A stretch of DNA of 64,000 nt from Saprospiraceae bacterium (GCA_016719615.1 JADJYQ010000007.1:367079-431078); one strand, 5' to 3'. Positions 17,410-27,107 are shown, counted from the first letter of the stretch. Translations and numbers: made by a program. The notes: generated by a model from the letters alone, not told the origin.

Positions 17410-17519
17410 GTAAAATATAAAATAATTGATTCAAAGCATCCGGAAGAATTAAAAATAAGACAGAAAAACTTGTTTTCAAAATAAAAATTGATTATCTTGC
17501 ATTCCTAAATTTTGGTAAG

Positions 17520-20500
17520 ATGAAAGCAATTTTACAAAATAAGCTCCAATTAATTCTTTGCCTGTTGTTATGTTCAACTGCCATCATTGGTCAAGATCTG
17601 AGCATCATTTCATTCAAGTCAATGCCTGCCCAAATATACCTGCACAGACCTATTGTCTTTCAGCTTGTGATCATCAATCAAGGTCCAGAACCTGTTCCGG
17701 GTTTTATTATCGAAATTAAAGTTTCCAATCAGGACAATGGCCGGATGGTTTTTGAAAAAACATATATGATGGGGTTTCTTTCAGGATTTTCCACGACGAC
17801 CTTACTCACCAATGCAGATTTATTTTACCTAAATAGAGAAGAAGCTCATTTAGCATCGGCAGAAATAATATTTGATGGAGATCCAGGACCAACGAATAAT
17901 TATGCTCAATTTGAATTCACACCAGAAAGTTTAGGTATTCAACTTACTTCTGAACAATGGAATTCGTCTTCACCAACAAATCCTTCCATTTATCCCTATG
18001 GTGCCATCGGCTTTAAACTTCCCAAAAGCTTGTTCCAGTTGATTAAAAATCCATTGATCCAAATTGCCTGTGGAAAAAATGAAAATTTATTGCCCTGTTT
18101 TTATAATTTCCCATTCCCACCGATGGAAGAACGGGATGTTTGGATTCCAATCAATTATACCAGCGCTGATTTTGTCGCGGGAGAGCTAATTCAAGATTTA
18201 CAATTATCCATTCTGATCACAGATTATACCTGGTCAAATCAAAAGCTCCCTTGGTTTGATTTTATTGAAAATACATGTCATCAATTGAACACCAGTGCCT
18301 ATGGTGGAAATTGGATCAGTCCGACTGCAGATCCTCCTTTGGTAAAAACACCTGTTTCGTTTACAAATAATATGCTTCCCGATCTAAACTATCAATCCGG
18401 TATAGTCGGATTGGATTTGAATGCTTTAGCTCCAAAGACAAATCCATGTTATTCCGGAGATAATAGGGCTAGTGGGCCTGCAGCTGCTTCCAATGGATTA
18501 ATGTCACTGATCAATAAGCATCCAGATGAACTTGACAATGGATTGCAGCAAAGGGAAATACTCGAATTGATCAGCAGGGATGCACTGCGTCGAACAGCTT
18601 CGGGAATTACTGTCAAACAATTCATTGAAAGTAAATTAAACCTCCTGGACAATTTATGCATGCCTTTAGGAATTGAATATCAATGGGCGCAAAATACTTT
18701 GCCATTGATTATGAGTCCACAAGTATACCAGAGAAGTCAGGCGAGCAACGCATATTTGCAATATGGAGACCTTCCTTCATTTGATTTTATAAAAACGAAA
18801 ATAAGTGCAGGTGCTTCAGTTGAACTAATATTTGGATATTATGACAACAATAACCAACGCCTTGAAGGAAGCTGGGCAAATGTTTGTGGAATTCTTGATC
18901 ATCCATCGTTTCATGGCATCTATATACACTTAGATATTGATGACCAAAATGCAGGAGGACATAGGATCTTTTATTCTCATTTAAAGCAAGAAAATTCAAA
19001 AAAATGGTCACGACTTGTGAGCTTTGAAAATCTCAATTATGCTTGCTGGCTTGAGGCAGCGGTATCTCAGGAGTTTAAGCCGGGTAAAATGTTTAATCCC
19101 ATTCCTTTGACGACGTTTAGAAATATTCATTTGTCAGGACCTTTGCAATCTTATCAATTGTCCGGGACATTCCGGCTTTTCATCCCGGCTTCTGAAATGA
19201 CAGAACAGGCTTATGTAAATATTTTTGCGCAAAAGGAATCCGGAGCATGGGTTTGGCTATCCAGAGCTGTGCCTTTAGCCGTTTTTGACAATGACTACAA
19301 ATTGGATAATCCATTCAGTTACCAACGACTTGATCTGAATGCAGCCCAGTTGAAAGACAAATTGTTGAATGTGTACGTAGATTATGGAAGAGATGTAAAT
19401 TCCTACAATTCTATTATTCCTCATTGGAAACTAAAAAAGAATTTGGTCTATAAAATACAGACCAAAGACATTATGATAAAATACAATCCGGTGAGTGGAG
19501 ATGGCGACGATCACAGTGATCACACAACCGGAAGTCCATTGCCGGACATAAGAAGCTCTGCGGTTGCAGATTCAGTCTACAGAGGATGCAAAGTTGATAA
19601 TCTGGATCTGGATTCTTCAAGGCATAGACCTAACTCAAGCATGAATACACAGGGAGATTGGAATGCATGTGCTCCAACTGCCGCAGCCAATAGCATGCAG
19701 TGGCTGGAAGGACAATTTCCGGATAAAATTAAAACGAATCTGAGTTTGCGAGAAAAAATGGAAGAACTCAGTAGGCTTATGAAAAGACCAAATGAGCAAG
19801 GAGTATTAACTGATTCCTTTATTCTGGGTAAACTGGCTTTTATAGACAAGTACAAATTACCGATAAAGGTAAAATTCCAACGCTGCTGTCACTGGCCAAT
19901 TGAAGACATAAGGTCGCCGGATAGTTTGCACGGTCATTCTGCACGAAATGACAATGATACCATGAAACCATTTCGTTTGAGATGGGATTGGCTGGTCCGG
20001 GAGATGAAGGCCGGGGAAGACGTTGAACTAGAGTTTGTCTATAAAGATATCAAAAAGGATTCAGTTGTAGGTGCACATATGGTTACTGCAACGGGCATAA
20101 AGATTGTTGGAGACCAAAGGGGATTTTGGTATAAAGACGATGAGCGACAGGACACTGTTGATGGAACAGGCGAGTCTTTCGTCCATTGGGAAAATGATTC
20201 TATGGGATATGTTTATGTCCCGGAACTGTCAGATTCCTGCGTTCGTACTTATGTTACCAGTATGATTTCAGAAAGTTATGACAGCACCGTTGTCTTTTAT
20301 GTCATTGCAGTTGATGATCTAGAAAGATCTGGAATTCGAGTTTGGCCAAATCCTGTAGAATGTAAAACGCAGTTGAATATTCAATTGAATGAATCCTGGC
20401 AGGGAATTGTTCAGTGGCGATTGATTGACTTCGCCGGTCGAGTGAATTCTTCAGGTAAAATGCGATCTTATATTAATAATTATCGGCTCAGTATTCCTAC

Positions 20501-20588
20501 AACAGATCTGATCCCTGGCAATCTTTATTTGCTTCAATTAATTCATGACAAACAATTTTATGCGATAAAGATCTTTGTAACACATTAA
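17520..20588 (+). CDS. secreted T9SS type A protein with tandem C39-like peptidase domains
   Basis: 1022-residue exported protein with a signal peptide at residues 1-25 (CLLLCSTAIIGQ end). A CARDB/Ig-like domain follows at about 27-145 (AQIYLHRPIVFQLVIINQGP). Two similar papain-like C39-type regions come next. The second, about 690-880, has the catalytic-type Cys717 in NACAPTAAANSM and His853 in VVGAHMVTATGI. The first, about 300-480, aligns with it (NRASGPAAAS; LEGSWANVCGI) but has Ser318 in place of Cys and Trp452 in place of His, so it is probably inactive. The last about 80 residues are a type A sorting domain (RVWPNPVECKT). Between the peptidase-like regions lies a beta-rich part. Substrate unknown. 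The gene is intact although the T9SS gene next to it is broken. Confidence 0.7.
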   Translation: MKAILQNKLQLILCLLLCSTAIIGQDLSIISFKSMPAQIYLHRPIVFQLVIINQGPEPVPGFIIEIKVSNQDNGRMVFEKTYMMGFLSGFSTTTLLTNADLFYLNREEAHLASAEIIFDGDPGPTNNYAQFEFTPESLGIQLTSEQWNSSSPTNPSIYPYGAIGFKLPKSLFQLIKNPLIQIACGKNENLLPCFYNFPFPPMEERDVWIPINYTSADFVAGELIQDLQLSILITDYTWSNQKLPWFDFIENTCHQLNTSAYGGNWISPTADPPLVKTPVSFTNNMLPDLNYQSGIVGLDLNALAPKTNPCYSGDNRASGPAAASNGLMSLINKHPDELDNGLQQREILELISRDALRRTASGITVKQFIESKLNLLDNLCMPLGIEYQWAQNTLPLIMSPQVYQRSQASNAYLQYGDLPSFDFIKTKISAGASVELIFGYYDNNNQRLEGSWANVCGILDHPSFHGIYIHLDIDDQNAGGHRIFYSHLKQENSKKWSRLVSFENLNYACWLEAAVSQEFKPGKMFNPIPLTTFRNIHLSGPLQSYQLSGTFRLFIPASEMTEQAYVNIFAQKESGAWVWLSRAVPLAVFDNDYKLDNPFSYQRLDLNAAQLKDKLLNVYVDYGRDVNSYNSIIPHWKLKKNLVYKIQTKDIMIKYNPVSGDGDDHSDHTTGSPLPDIRSSAVADSVYRGCKVDNLDLDSSRHRPNSSMNTQGDWNACAPTAAANSMQWLEGQFPDKIKTNLSLREKMEELSRLMKRPNEQGVLTDSFILGKLAFIDKYKLPIKVKFQRCCHWPIEDIRSPDSLHGHSARNDNDTMKPFRLRWDWLVREMKAGEDVELEFVYKDIKKDSVVGAHMVTATGIKIVGDQRGFWYKDDERQDTVDGTGESFVHWENDSMGYVYVPELSDSCVRTYVTSMISESYDSTVVFYVIAVDDLERSGIRVWPNPVECKTQLNIQLNESWQGIVQWRLIDFAGRVNSSGKMRSYINNYRLSIPTTDLIPGNLYLLQLIHDKQFYAIKIFVTH

Positions 20589-20822
20589 AAAGAGAATTGC
20601 TTTATACTTATTGAATTCATGTTTAGATTGAACTCCAGATCGGAAATTAATGTGCTATAGTATAAAGGTTAATATTTGTGATTCGCTAATTGTGCTATAA
20701 ATAAATAAAATACACTTTCTCTGTAATGAAGGAATTTTAACAAATCACTTGGCTGAAATTCAGATCAGGATTTTTTTAGCAATTGGATAGTAAATAAGTT
20801 GAATTACATTAAAATTTAAAAA

Positions 20823-20936
20823 ATGAAAACAAATTTATTTTATGTCTTATCCCTGGTATGCCCTATCAATACCCCTATCAACATAAGCCCCACAACATCG
20901 GGAACTCCTTTCCGTCCAAACAAGCCGCTCAGATAA
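20823..20936 (+). pseudogene. gene start interrupted by the duplicated segment (chimeric 37-residue frame)
   Basis: MKTNLFYVLSLV looks like the start of an exported protein. Directly after it the frame enters the duplicated segment, reading antisense to the antiporter fragment, and stops after 37 codons. I take this as the left insertion junction of copy 2. I did not find the rest of the interrupted gene to the right of the segment. Confidence 0.45.
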
Positions 20937-21216
20937 TGTCCGAAAAAGATAAACAAGCCGATAATGATGATGATGAGAGATGTTTCCATAGCTAAAATTC
21001 CTTTGCAATTTAAGGCAGATTTGCAAAGTTATTTTAAAAGAAATAGTTTAAGAAAATAAAGAGCCTGCCTCGGAAAGTAGTTTCATAACATGAAACAATT
21101 ACATAATTATATTTCTATTCATTCATTGCATTAAAATCACAAGTCAATCCGATTGAAATTATCAAATAATTCTATTAAAACAAATAAGTTCTTGTACGTG
21201 TGAAATTTATAGAAAA

Positions 21217-21813
21217 TTATGAACGGGCAAATTCTAACAAAGGAACAATCTCACCATTGTCTGCTTTTTTAAGGGCGTTAATATAAGTTGCTCTTGAATT
21301 TGATGCCGGGTCCAGATGAGACGCACCCCAGGAAAATACTTGCAGTTTAAATAGTTTCCCAATAATAATATCAGCTAATAAGCGGCTATGTCTGCCGTTT
21401 CCATTAGGGAAACAATGTATGCTAACGAGTTTATGTTTAAACCTTATTGCAAATTCATCAGGGCTATAGGTTTTGTTATCCATCCAGAATATTGCATCCT
21501 CTAAGAGTTTTTTGAGTTCGATGGAAATTTGCCATTTGTCAACTCCAAGGTTCTTATTAGACCTTCTGAAATCACCTGCCCAAGCCCAAATATTTCCATA
21601 CATTCTTTTGTGAACATCTCGGATAAATTTTTCAGTGAAGACTACATCCGGCTTAAATGTTTTCATTAAAACCCATTGTACAGCCTGCTCAATATTTTGT
21701 TGTTCAAACTCATCCAGCTCTCCCCGTGTAGCAATAGTTGGAATGAGCAATCCGTCTTTTTCTTCTTCATACAAAGGGGTTTGCCCATCTGGGTGTTCAA
21801 ATTTTAATCCCAT
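21217..21813 (-). CDS. mobile mystery protein B, Fic family (copy 2)
   Basis: 198-residue Fic protein, nearly the same as the one at 12281, with the identical Fic loop HCFPNGNGRHSR at 133-144. Differences include P9, R65, T in SNSRATYI, and the C-terminal GEIVPLLEFARS against GDIVPLLKFARL. The frame is intact and overlaps the regulator by 10 nt exactly as in copy 1. Both copies may be functional. The retained frames argue that the duplication is recent or that both are maintained. Confidence 0.85.
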   Translation of the reverse strand: MGLKFEHPDGQTPLYEEEKDGLLIPTIATRGELDEFEQQNIEQAVQWVLMKTFKPDVVFTEKFIRDVHKRMYGNIWAWAGDFRRSNKNLGVDKWQISIELKKLLEDAIFWMDNKTYSPDEFAIRFKHKLVSIHCFPNGNGRHSRLLADIIIGKLFKLQVFSWGASHLDPASNSRATYINALKKADNGEIVPLLEFARS

Positions 21814-22262
21814 AAAATCTTAGGCATTTCGTTTTTTAAAGCAGTTGTGCATTCCTCAATTGCTTTAAGTAAACGTTTTTTCGAATTTTCCTGATCCTCC
21901 AATTTCATGGAGTTGGAGGTCCTTAATACAATTTGAGTGGCTAACTCTTTTGCTTTTCTGTCAATCAATTGCTCCAAAGTGCCATCCATAGGTACGAATC
22001 CATACACCAAATTCATATCTAATGCATGAGCTGCGGCCGTAAGTGCTTTAATTGTAATTGTGCCATCCTGTTCCCTTCGTTCTATATCTCGCATGCTTTG
22101 CTTTGAAATGGATAACTTATTTCCCAATTGCTGCAATGTTATACCTAAAGTAATACGAGTAGCTTTAATCCAGCCAGTTGGCGGCTGTGCTACATTATTT
22201 AAAATTGAAACCACTTGCATTTTATCACTAAGATGCTGAACCTGTAATGCCTTTTTGCCCAT
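21804..22262 (-). CDS. mobile mystery protein A, XRE-type regulator (copy 2)
   Basis: Protein identical over all 152 residues to the copy at 12868, with the helix-turn-helix at about 35-62. A few silent changes distinguish the DNA. Because both regulators and both promoters are the same, each is expected to control both operons (inference). Confidence 0.85.
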   Translation of the reverse strand: MGKKALQVQHLSDKMQVVSILNNVAQPPTGWIKATRITLGITLQQLGNKLSISKQSMRDIERREQDGTITIKALTAAAHALDMNLVYGFVPMDGTLEQLIDRKAKELATQIVLRTSNSMKLEDQENSKKRLLKAIEECTTALKNEMPKILWD

Positions 22263-22294
22263 ATTTGTAAGATTATATTATGACTATATAGTAG

Positions 22295-22326
22295 CAAATG
22301 TAATACTATAGTATGACAAATACAAC
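22295..22326 (-). promoter_or_regulatory. promoter/operator of the mobile mystery operon (copy 2)
   Basis: GTTG (22323-22326, minus strand), 20-nt spacer, TACATTTG (22295-22302), as in copy 1. The TATAGTA / TACTATA inverted pair is kept. Small changes lie between it and the ATG. Confidence 0.6.
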
Positions 22327-22506
22327 TCAAAAGTAATATTATAGCTAGACTAATAAAATAGAAAACTCAGGATATAAACTTACTTTATAATTGTTAATCA
22401 ATGTTTTAACTTAAATTCAGAGGTGTTTAATCTTCCCTATTATTTCAGACCACGATTCTGAAATAATAAAATTCAACAAGATCAAGAATTTTACAAGATT
22501 CATTAA

Positions 22507-22719
22507 TCAGAACCTGAAAGTATTGGCAGCTAATAACGGAAACCCTAGCTCAGGTTCAACCGGAATCGGTGGTTTTTCAAAATGACCGGAATATTCAGTG
22601 ACAATGTCATCATCTAAGTGCCATGCCTTATCGATTGTATATGGTTCAAAACTTTGATATTGAAGCTTTTGTATATTCCTGCCTGTTTCGAAACGATGAA
22701 TGCTTAAATTACTATTAAC
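22507..22719 (-). other. unrecognised coding-like open frame at the right edge of the duplication
   Basis: 71 codons without a Met, lying between two stops, with coding-like composition (IHRFETGRNIQKLQYQSFEP, then IDKAWHLDDDIVTEYSGHFE). It runs into the duplicated segment and ends there. It looks like the 3' remainder of a gene cut by the segment. I do not recognise the family. The stretch from here to 22897 holds nothing else I can support. Confidence 0.3.
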
Positions 22720-22897
22720 TTATTATTAAATGTAAAAAATTTATAATTTCATTATATCGATTTAGTGAAATTAAGAATTTTTATAATTTCATCTGACCCC
22801 CCTCTATTGAATAAGTGGTGTGTTTAGTATATCGCCCCACGCTACAATATACAGGCCCCGCGAGGTTTTATTTATTTGGTTTTAACAACACAACATG

Positions 22898-24997
22898 TTA
22901 CAACTTCATAAACTTTGCAACCATTTGTCCCTCCAAATGAATCACATACATTCCAGGTTCCAAATCATAAATAGTTATCGTCTGTTGGTGATTATGTAGC
23001 GTTTCCATCTTTGTTAATATTCCAAAAGAATTAAAAAATTTCAGCTCGGATTTATCATTTAATTCTCCTCTAAAATCAATATGAATGAGATCCAAACTTG
23101 GATTTGGAACGATCTCAATCACATGGCGTAAATTGAATGATTGATCTGCAGCATTAGTCATCACGTACTTATAAAGGCCTCCATTAATAGTACTTGCAAA
23201 CAGGCTACCGGTGCTGTCAGAAGTTATTTGATGAATTTTGATGTGCGGGAAAGGCAACCCATTCATGTCAAAGGCAATACAATCATTATTTATACATTTG
23301 AACAGTCCTTTAACAGGGTCAAATAAGTATATATTGTCTTGTTTATCAAAACCGCAAAGTATCGCATCTTGATGAAATTCGCCTACGCTATCAATCACTT
23401 CTAATTCCGGACTTAATTTAAACAATGCTTCATCGAGGTAATAAATATCTCCATACGAATTCATTTTAAAAGGATGTTTCATCCAATATTTTGAGTAAGG
23501 GCTTCCATAAGTCCCATACCGTTCCTTTTGAGTAGCATAACAACTTTGAGACCAAAGAACATAATTCCATCCATTGGGGTGAAAAAGCATGTTATGCAAT
23601 ACTCCATCAAAACCGCACGGAACAACAGGTACATAAACAGATATTTCCAGGTTTTCATCGTATTCTAAAAGGCCATAAGGGTCGCTATCCAAAAAATAAA
23701 ATTCATTGTTTTTTCCTATAAACATGAATCTCGTGACCACCTCTTTCAATTTTATGTGAGATTTAAAGAAATCATTAGACTTATAGATCCCTTTGTTTGT
23801 AAATGCATATAGGTCACCTCTCTGATTTTTATGGAGCGACTTTATTGCAGAGCTATCAAAAGTATAATCCAGCTTCAACCAATCCAATCCTCCATTATGA
23901 GTTATGCGAAAATCAGATGTAAAAAAAGAAGGATATGGTTCTGTACCTACGACCAATTGACCCTTTTCATGATGCAAAATGAAAGGTGTACTTAAATTTT
24001 TTAAATTGCTCCTTAAATCACAAATGGTATCCAACGGATCGGAATAGTAATAAATTAAATCCGCACCAATTCTATGTGTATAAAAAAACAACATTTGCCG
24101 CTTGTAGAAAGCTACAGGTAGCGTCAAAATATGGCCGCCAATATTTTTCCTTCCGGGAATCTGGGTCCAATTTGCTCCCCCGTCTTCAGATAGATAATGC
24201 GGCATACCATAGTTGATTAAATTGCCATGAAGATCACTGGTAATTTTACCTCTGATGCTATTCTGGCCAATATGACCTGCTACTAAAGTGTCTAGCTTAT
24301 TATTGCTGGGATCGTATAAAAAATTATTGTATAAATTGTCCGTAGTCGTTAAAATTATTTTTCCCTCCGAAGTCGGTATTATGTTCTGAAAGTTTACCGG
24401 TACTGTTAACTGGCTGTCAGATGCTATTCCATTTAGGTCCAATTCGTATAAATTATAGTTGGTATTTCCAAACGCAAGCAGATAATATCTGGAATTAATT
24501 CTACATATTGATTTTGGAAATCTCAATATTGTAGGCGAAGGTTTAATAAAATTAGTAAAAGTCATCCCTTGGTCAATTGTATAATAAAGATTGCTTGAGG
24601 TAAAACAAAATATAACACCGAAACTATCAACAACGATATTTGTTATTTTCTCATAAGAATAATTCAATTTTTCCCAATCTGTTATCCCTTTATTCAAAAC
24701 ATATAATTCAGATCCATTAGCTAAAAATAAACGGTCAAATCCATCACTGACCAAAAGAGCGTCTTTCGAAACAGCGCTTTCCAATCCCCCATTGATGTAT
24801 TTCCAAGTCATTCCAAAATCTTCCGACACTTGTATTCCGGAATAAGGCATGCTGATATACAGTTTGTGGTCTTTTGAGGTGGCAACATTGTTGATTCGAG
24901 AAGCAGCAGGAAGATTGATAGATTCCCATTTATTCTGAGAGTAGATGCAAAACGAATCAATAAAAATCCATAATAACACTAGTATGTATTTAATCAT
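22898..24997 (-). CDS. secreted T9SS type A protein with BNR/sialidase-like beta-propeller repeats
   Basis: 699 residues with a signal peptide (LVLLWIFIDSFCIYSQ) followed by repeated blades of the type VSEDFGMTWKYINGG, YTIDQGMTFTNF, LSEDGGANWTQI, ITHNGGLDWLKL. These are Asp-box/BNR units as in sialidase-like and photosystem assembly-factor-like propellers. The last about 75 residues are a type A sorting domain (IEIVPNPSLDLIHIDF start, GMYVIHLEGQMVAKFMKL end). It is therefore exported to the surface by T9SS. No catalytic residues of a true sialidase are evident, so a binding or structural role is as likely as an enzymatic one. Confidence 0.8.
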   Translation of the reverse strand: MIKYILVLLWIFIDSFCIYSQNKWESINLPAASRINNVATSKDHKLYISMPYSGIQVSEDFGMTWKYINGGLESAVSKDALLVSDGFDRLFLANGSELYVLNKGITDWEKLNYSYEKITNIVVDSFGVIFCFTSSNLYYTIDQGMTFTNFIKPSPTILRFPKSICRINSRYYLLAFGNTNYNLYELDLNGIASDSQLTVPVNFQNIIPTSEGKIILTTTDNLYNNFLYDPSNNKLDTLVAGHIGQNSIRGKITSDLHGNLINYGMPHYLSEDGGANWTQIPGRKNIGGHILTLPVAFYKRQMLFFYTHRIGADLIYYYSDPLDTICDLRSNLKNLSTPFILHHEKGQLVVGTEPYPSFFTSDFRITHNGGLDWLKLDYTFDSSAIKSLHKNQRGDLYAFTNKGIYKSNDFFKSHIKLKEVVTRFMFIGKNNEFYFLDSDPYGLLEYDENLEISVYVPVVPCGFDGVLHNMLFHPNGWNYVLWSQSCYATQKERYGTYGSPYSKYWMKHPFKMNSYGDIYYLDEALFKLSPELEVIDSVGEFHQDAILCGFDKQDNIYLFDPVKGLFKCINNDCIAFDMNGLPFPHIKIHQITSDSTGSLFASTINGGLYKYVMTNAADQSFNLRHVIEIVPNPSLDLIHIDFRGELNDKSELKFFNSFGILTKMETLHNHQQTITIYDLEPGMYVIHLEGQMVAKFMKL

Positions 24998-25014
24998 TTT
25001 GCATTAGTTTATCT

Positions 25015-25047
25015 CAAATATAAATAATTTCCCACATATCCGGCAAA
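25015..25047 (-). promoter_or_regulatory. promoter of the BNR-repeat T9SS gene
   Basis: On the minus strand TTTG (25044-25047), 21-nt spacer, TATATTTG (25015-25022): an exact match to the Bacteroidota consensus, 18 nt ahead of the ATG at 24997. Confidence 0.65.
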
Positions 25048-25412
25048 CCGATAACTGATATGTGAGTGCAATTTAATCTTGTCGTCTGTTTCAACCACTC
25101 AGGAAAGTGAATGAGTATTATTTTTATTGACGGCCAACTTTTTAATAGGAAAGGATATTAAAAGGAATAAAATAATGCAAAAATTTAAAAGAAGAACAAC
25201 AACTCTTCTATAAAAGCAAAAATGCAGAGCATCTTGGCTTGCGTTTTTCGATTTCCTTTCTTCGAATGAAGGATGAACTACTGTATATGTATCACACTCT
25301 ATGCCATAAGTCATAAATAAATTACTAATTTTTGCACAAAATGCTTTTTTAATCAATATCCAGAAGTTGTCCTAAGCTAACATTGGATTTTGAAATTGAA
25401 TTATCATATCCT
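25048..25412. other. intergenic, no supported gene
   Basis: Between the BNR-repeat gene and tRNA-Val. An 85-codon frame on the minus strand (25099-25356) has one hydrophobic segment but no recognisable family, no signal for translation and a biased composition, so it is not called as a gene. Confidence 0.4.
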
Positions 25413-25451
25413 AATAAAAAAGGAGCTACAAATTTCACATTGTAACTCCTT
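25413..25451 (-). terminator. rho-independent terminator of tRNA-Val
   Basis: On the minus strand AAGGAGTTACAA / TTGTAGCTCCTT (one mismatch) with an 8-nt loop, followed by a run of T. It lies about 10 nt after the tRNA 3' end. Confidence 0.8.
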
Positions 25452-25460
25452 AATTATCAG

Positions 25461-25535
25461 TGGGAGATACTGGGTTCGAACCAGTGACCCTCTGCTTGTA
25501 AGGCAGATGCTCTGAACCAGCTGAGCTAATCTCCC
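25461..25535 (-). tRNA. tRNA-Val (anticodon TAC)
   Basis: 75-nt cloverleaf. The acceptor stem GGGAGAT/ATCTCCC has A as discriminator base. The D-arm contains TAGCTCAGCTGGTTCAGAGC. The anticodon stem TCTGC/GCAGA encloses the loop CTTACAA (anticodon TAC, valine). The T-arm is CTGGTTCGAACCCAG. CCA is not encoded. Confidence 0.95.
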
Positions 25536-25652
25536 TTTTCATAGGGACGGCAAAGATACCAGCAGATTTCTCTTTTCCAAAATGATTAGCATATTTTTCC
25601 TGCTTGCTTATATATGTCATTATAAGACAATAGTATTCATATTAAACTATTA

Positions 25653-27107
25653 TCAATTTGTATCGGTTTCTTCAGGTGAGGAATGGCGCATTTCGACGAT
25701 GGAGAGTATCCTGAAGGCAAAAGCAATGCCTAAAATACTCGTAGTGGTTAATCCAATTTTGACCTTCCAATCGAGCTCAAACTGGTAAATTCCGAAGGCA
25801 AGCAGCCAGGAAAGTCCGCAAAATACAAAGGTGAACAATACAAAATCGCGGGTGATGTTGACCAATGACTTCAGCCAAATATAAATCGCCTGTATAAAAA
25901 ATAAAGTGCCATGAACTACCACCGCGACGATTGCAGTTGCCTGTGCTCCATATTCAGGAATCCATTTCCAATTCAATAGGATGCACAATATTGCAGCCAA
26001 GGCATAAAATATTAGCAATACCCTTTCTTTATGAACTGCCTGATAAAATGCGCCTAATATAAAATTTAAACTTGCTGGAAGAAAGGCCATCATGACTATT
26101 GCAAAAGTCTGAATCCATAATGGATCATTTCTTTTATATAAAATATCGACCCATTCTGCTGCATAAAAAAATCCGAGTGTACTTACCAGTAAGGTGCCAA
26201 CCAGCAACCATTTTACAGACAACTTAAACAAGCCACTGAGTTTATCTGCTTGTTCATGCAATCGCGAAAACATGGCCAATAATAATCCACCAATCGCTAG
26301 TGAAAACATACTTGCTGCTTCAAACAATCGCATCGCAGATGCATATATACCTGCCTGTTCAGCTCCATGTTCATGCAGCCGATGTAATAATACAACATCA
26401 GCTTTGTTATAAATAGAACCGCATAAATAAATGAAAGCAAATGGCAATGTTGAAATTAATAAATTTTTGATGGGGATCACATCGGGAAATAATCTTTGAA
26501 AAACCAATCCTTTCTTCTTTAAAAAAATATAAGTTAAAATAAATGTGATCGCCAAAGAAATACTTTGTATCCAGATAAATCCATGTATGTTTAAATAGCT
26601 ATGAAAAAAAGGAATCCATAGTAGCGCAGACCCCATTAAAATTAATATAAACCGGTCCATTACAGAAAAAAAACTATCCTGTCTGTAAAATCCTAATCCT
26701 GAAATTCCGGCTCTGTTAAATGAAATAGCACTCGCTAAAACCTGATTAATCGCCAAATGAAATATCAATATCCAGTAATCCGATGGGTAATTTGCAGCTT
26801 TGCACATGATTACAATAACTCCAATGTATATCGTGGAGAGTAAAATTTTCATCACAGCGAATTCCTGAAGGCGTTTTAAACTATCATCTCTGTTCTGACT
26901 AACAAATCGGTTGATCAGGTTTTGTAATCCAAAATCATTGATAAACTGAAACACCAAGGTAAAATTGAATAAACTGTAATAAAGTCCATATTGCTCTGCT
27001 CCCAATGCCAATTGGAAATTTCTGTCTATACCTAAAAGAAAATAGACTTTGATCAATAAATTGCTGACCAATAATAAACTTACGTTAACTACAAATTCGC
27101 GTTTCAT
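25653..27107 (-). CDS. oligosaccharide flippase family membrane protein (Wzx/MATE-like)
   Basis: 484-residue polytopic protein with about 12-14 hydrophobic segments from residue 8 to the C terminus, typical of the polysaccharide-transport branch of the MATE/MOP superfamily. Landmarks are a start of the type VNVSLLLVSNLLIKVYFLLG, ALGAEQYGLYYSLFNF, and NKADVVLLHRLHEHGAEQAG in the middle of the protein. Such proteins flip lipid-linked sugars across the inner membrane during surface polysaccharide or O-antigen synthesis. No glycosyltransferase genes lie beside it in this window, so the substrate is open. Confidence 0.8.
   Translation of the reverse strand: MKREFVVNVSLLLVSNLLIKVYFLLGIDRNFQLALGAEQYGLYYSLFNFTLVFQFINDFGLQNLINRFVSQNRDDSLKRLQEFAVMKILLSTIYIGVIVIMCKAANYPSDYWILIFHLAINQVLASAISFNRAGISGLGFYRQDSFFSVMDRFILILMGSALLWIPFFHSYLNIHGFIWIQSISLAITFILTYIFLKKKGLVFQRLFPDVIPIKNLLISTLPFAFIYLCGSIYNKADVVLLHRLHEHGAEQAGIYASAMRLFEAASMFSLAIGGLLLAMFSRLHEQADKLSGLFKLSVKWLLVGTLLVSTLGFFYAAEWVDILYKRNDPLWIQTFAIVMMAFLPASLNFILGAFYQAVHKERVLLIFYALAAILCILLNWKWIPEYGAQATAIVAVVVHGTLFFIQAIYIWLKSLVNITRDFVLFTFVFCGLSWLLAFGIYQFELDWKVKIGLTTTSILGIAFAFRILSIVEMRHSSPEETDTN

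Larger units (their letters stand above)
20867..22539. repeat. 1.67-kb duplicated segment, copy 2
   Basis: Direct copy of 11937-13603. The leftmost about 65 nt, equivalent to antiporter codons about 20-38, differ from copy 1 at roughly one base in five. The rest is nearly identical. The antiporter gene is present only as its first part, so this copy is derived. The right end stops inside the integrase remnant. Confidence 0.9.

Noticed and set aside
17021..17413. 130-codon frame on the plus strand
   Set aside because: It is the antisense of the Fic C-terminal fragment, which has clear family features on the minus strand.
25099..25356. 85-codon minus-strand frame before tRNA-Val
   Set aside because: One hydrophobic stretch only, no recognisable family, no promoter or neighbour support.
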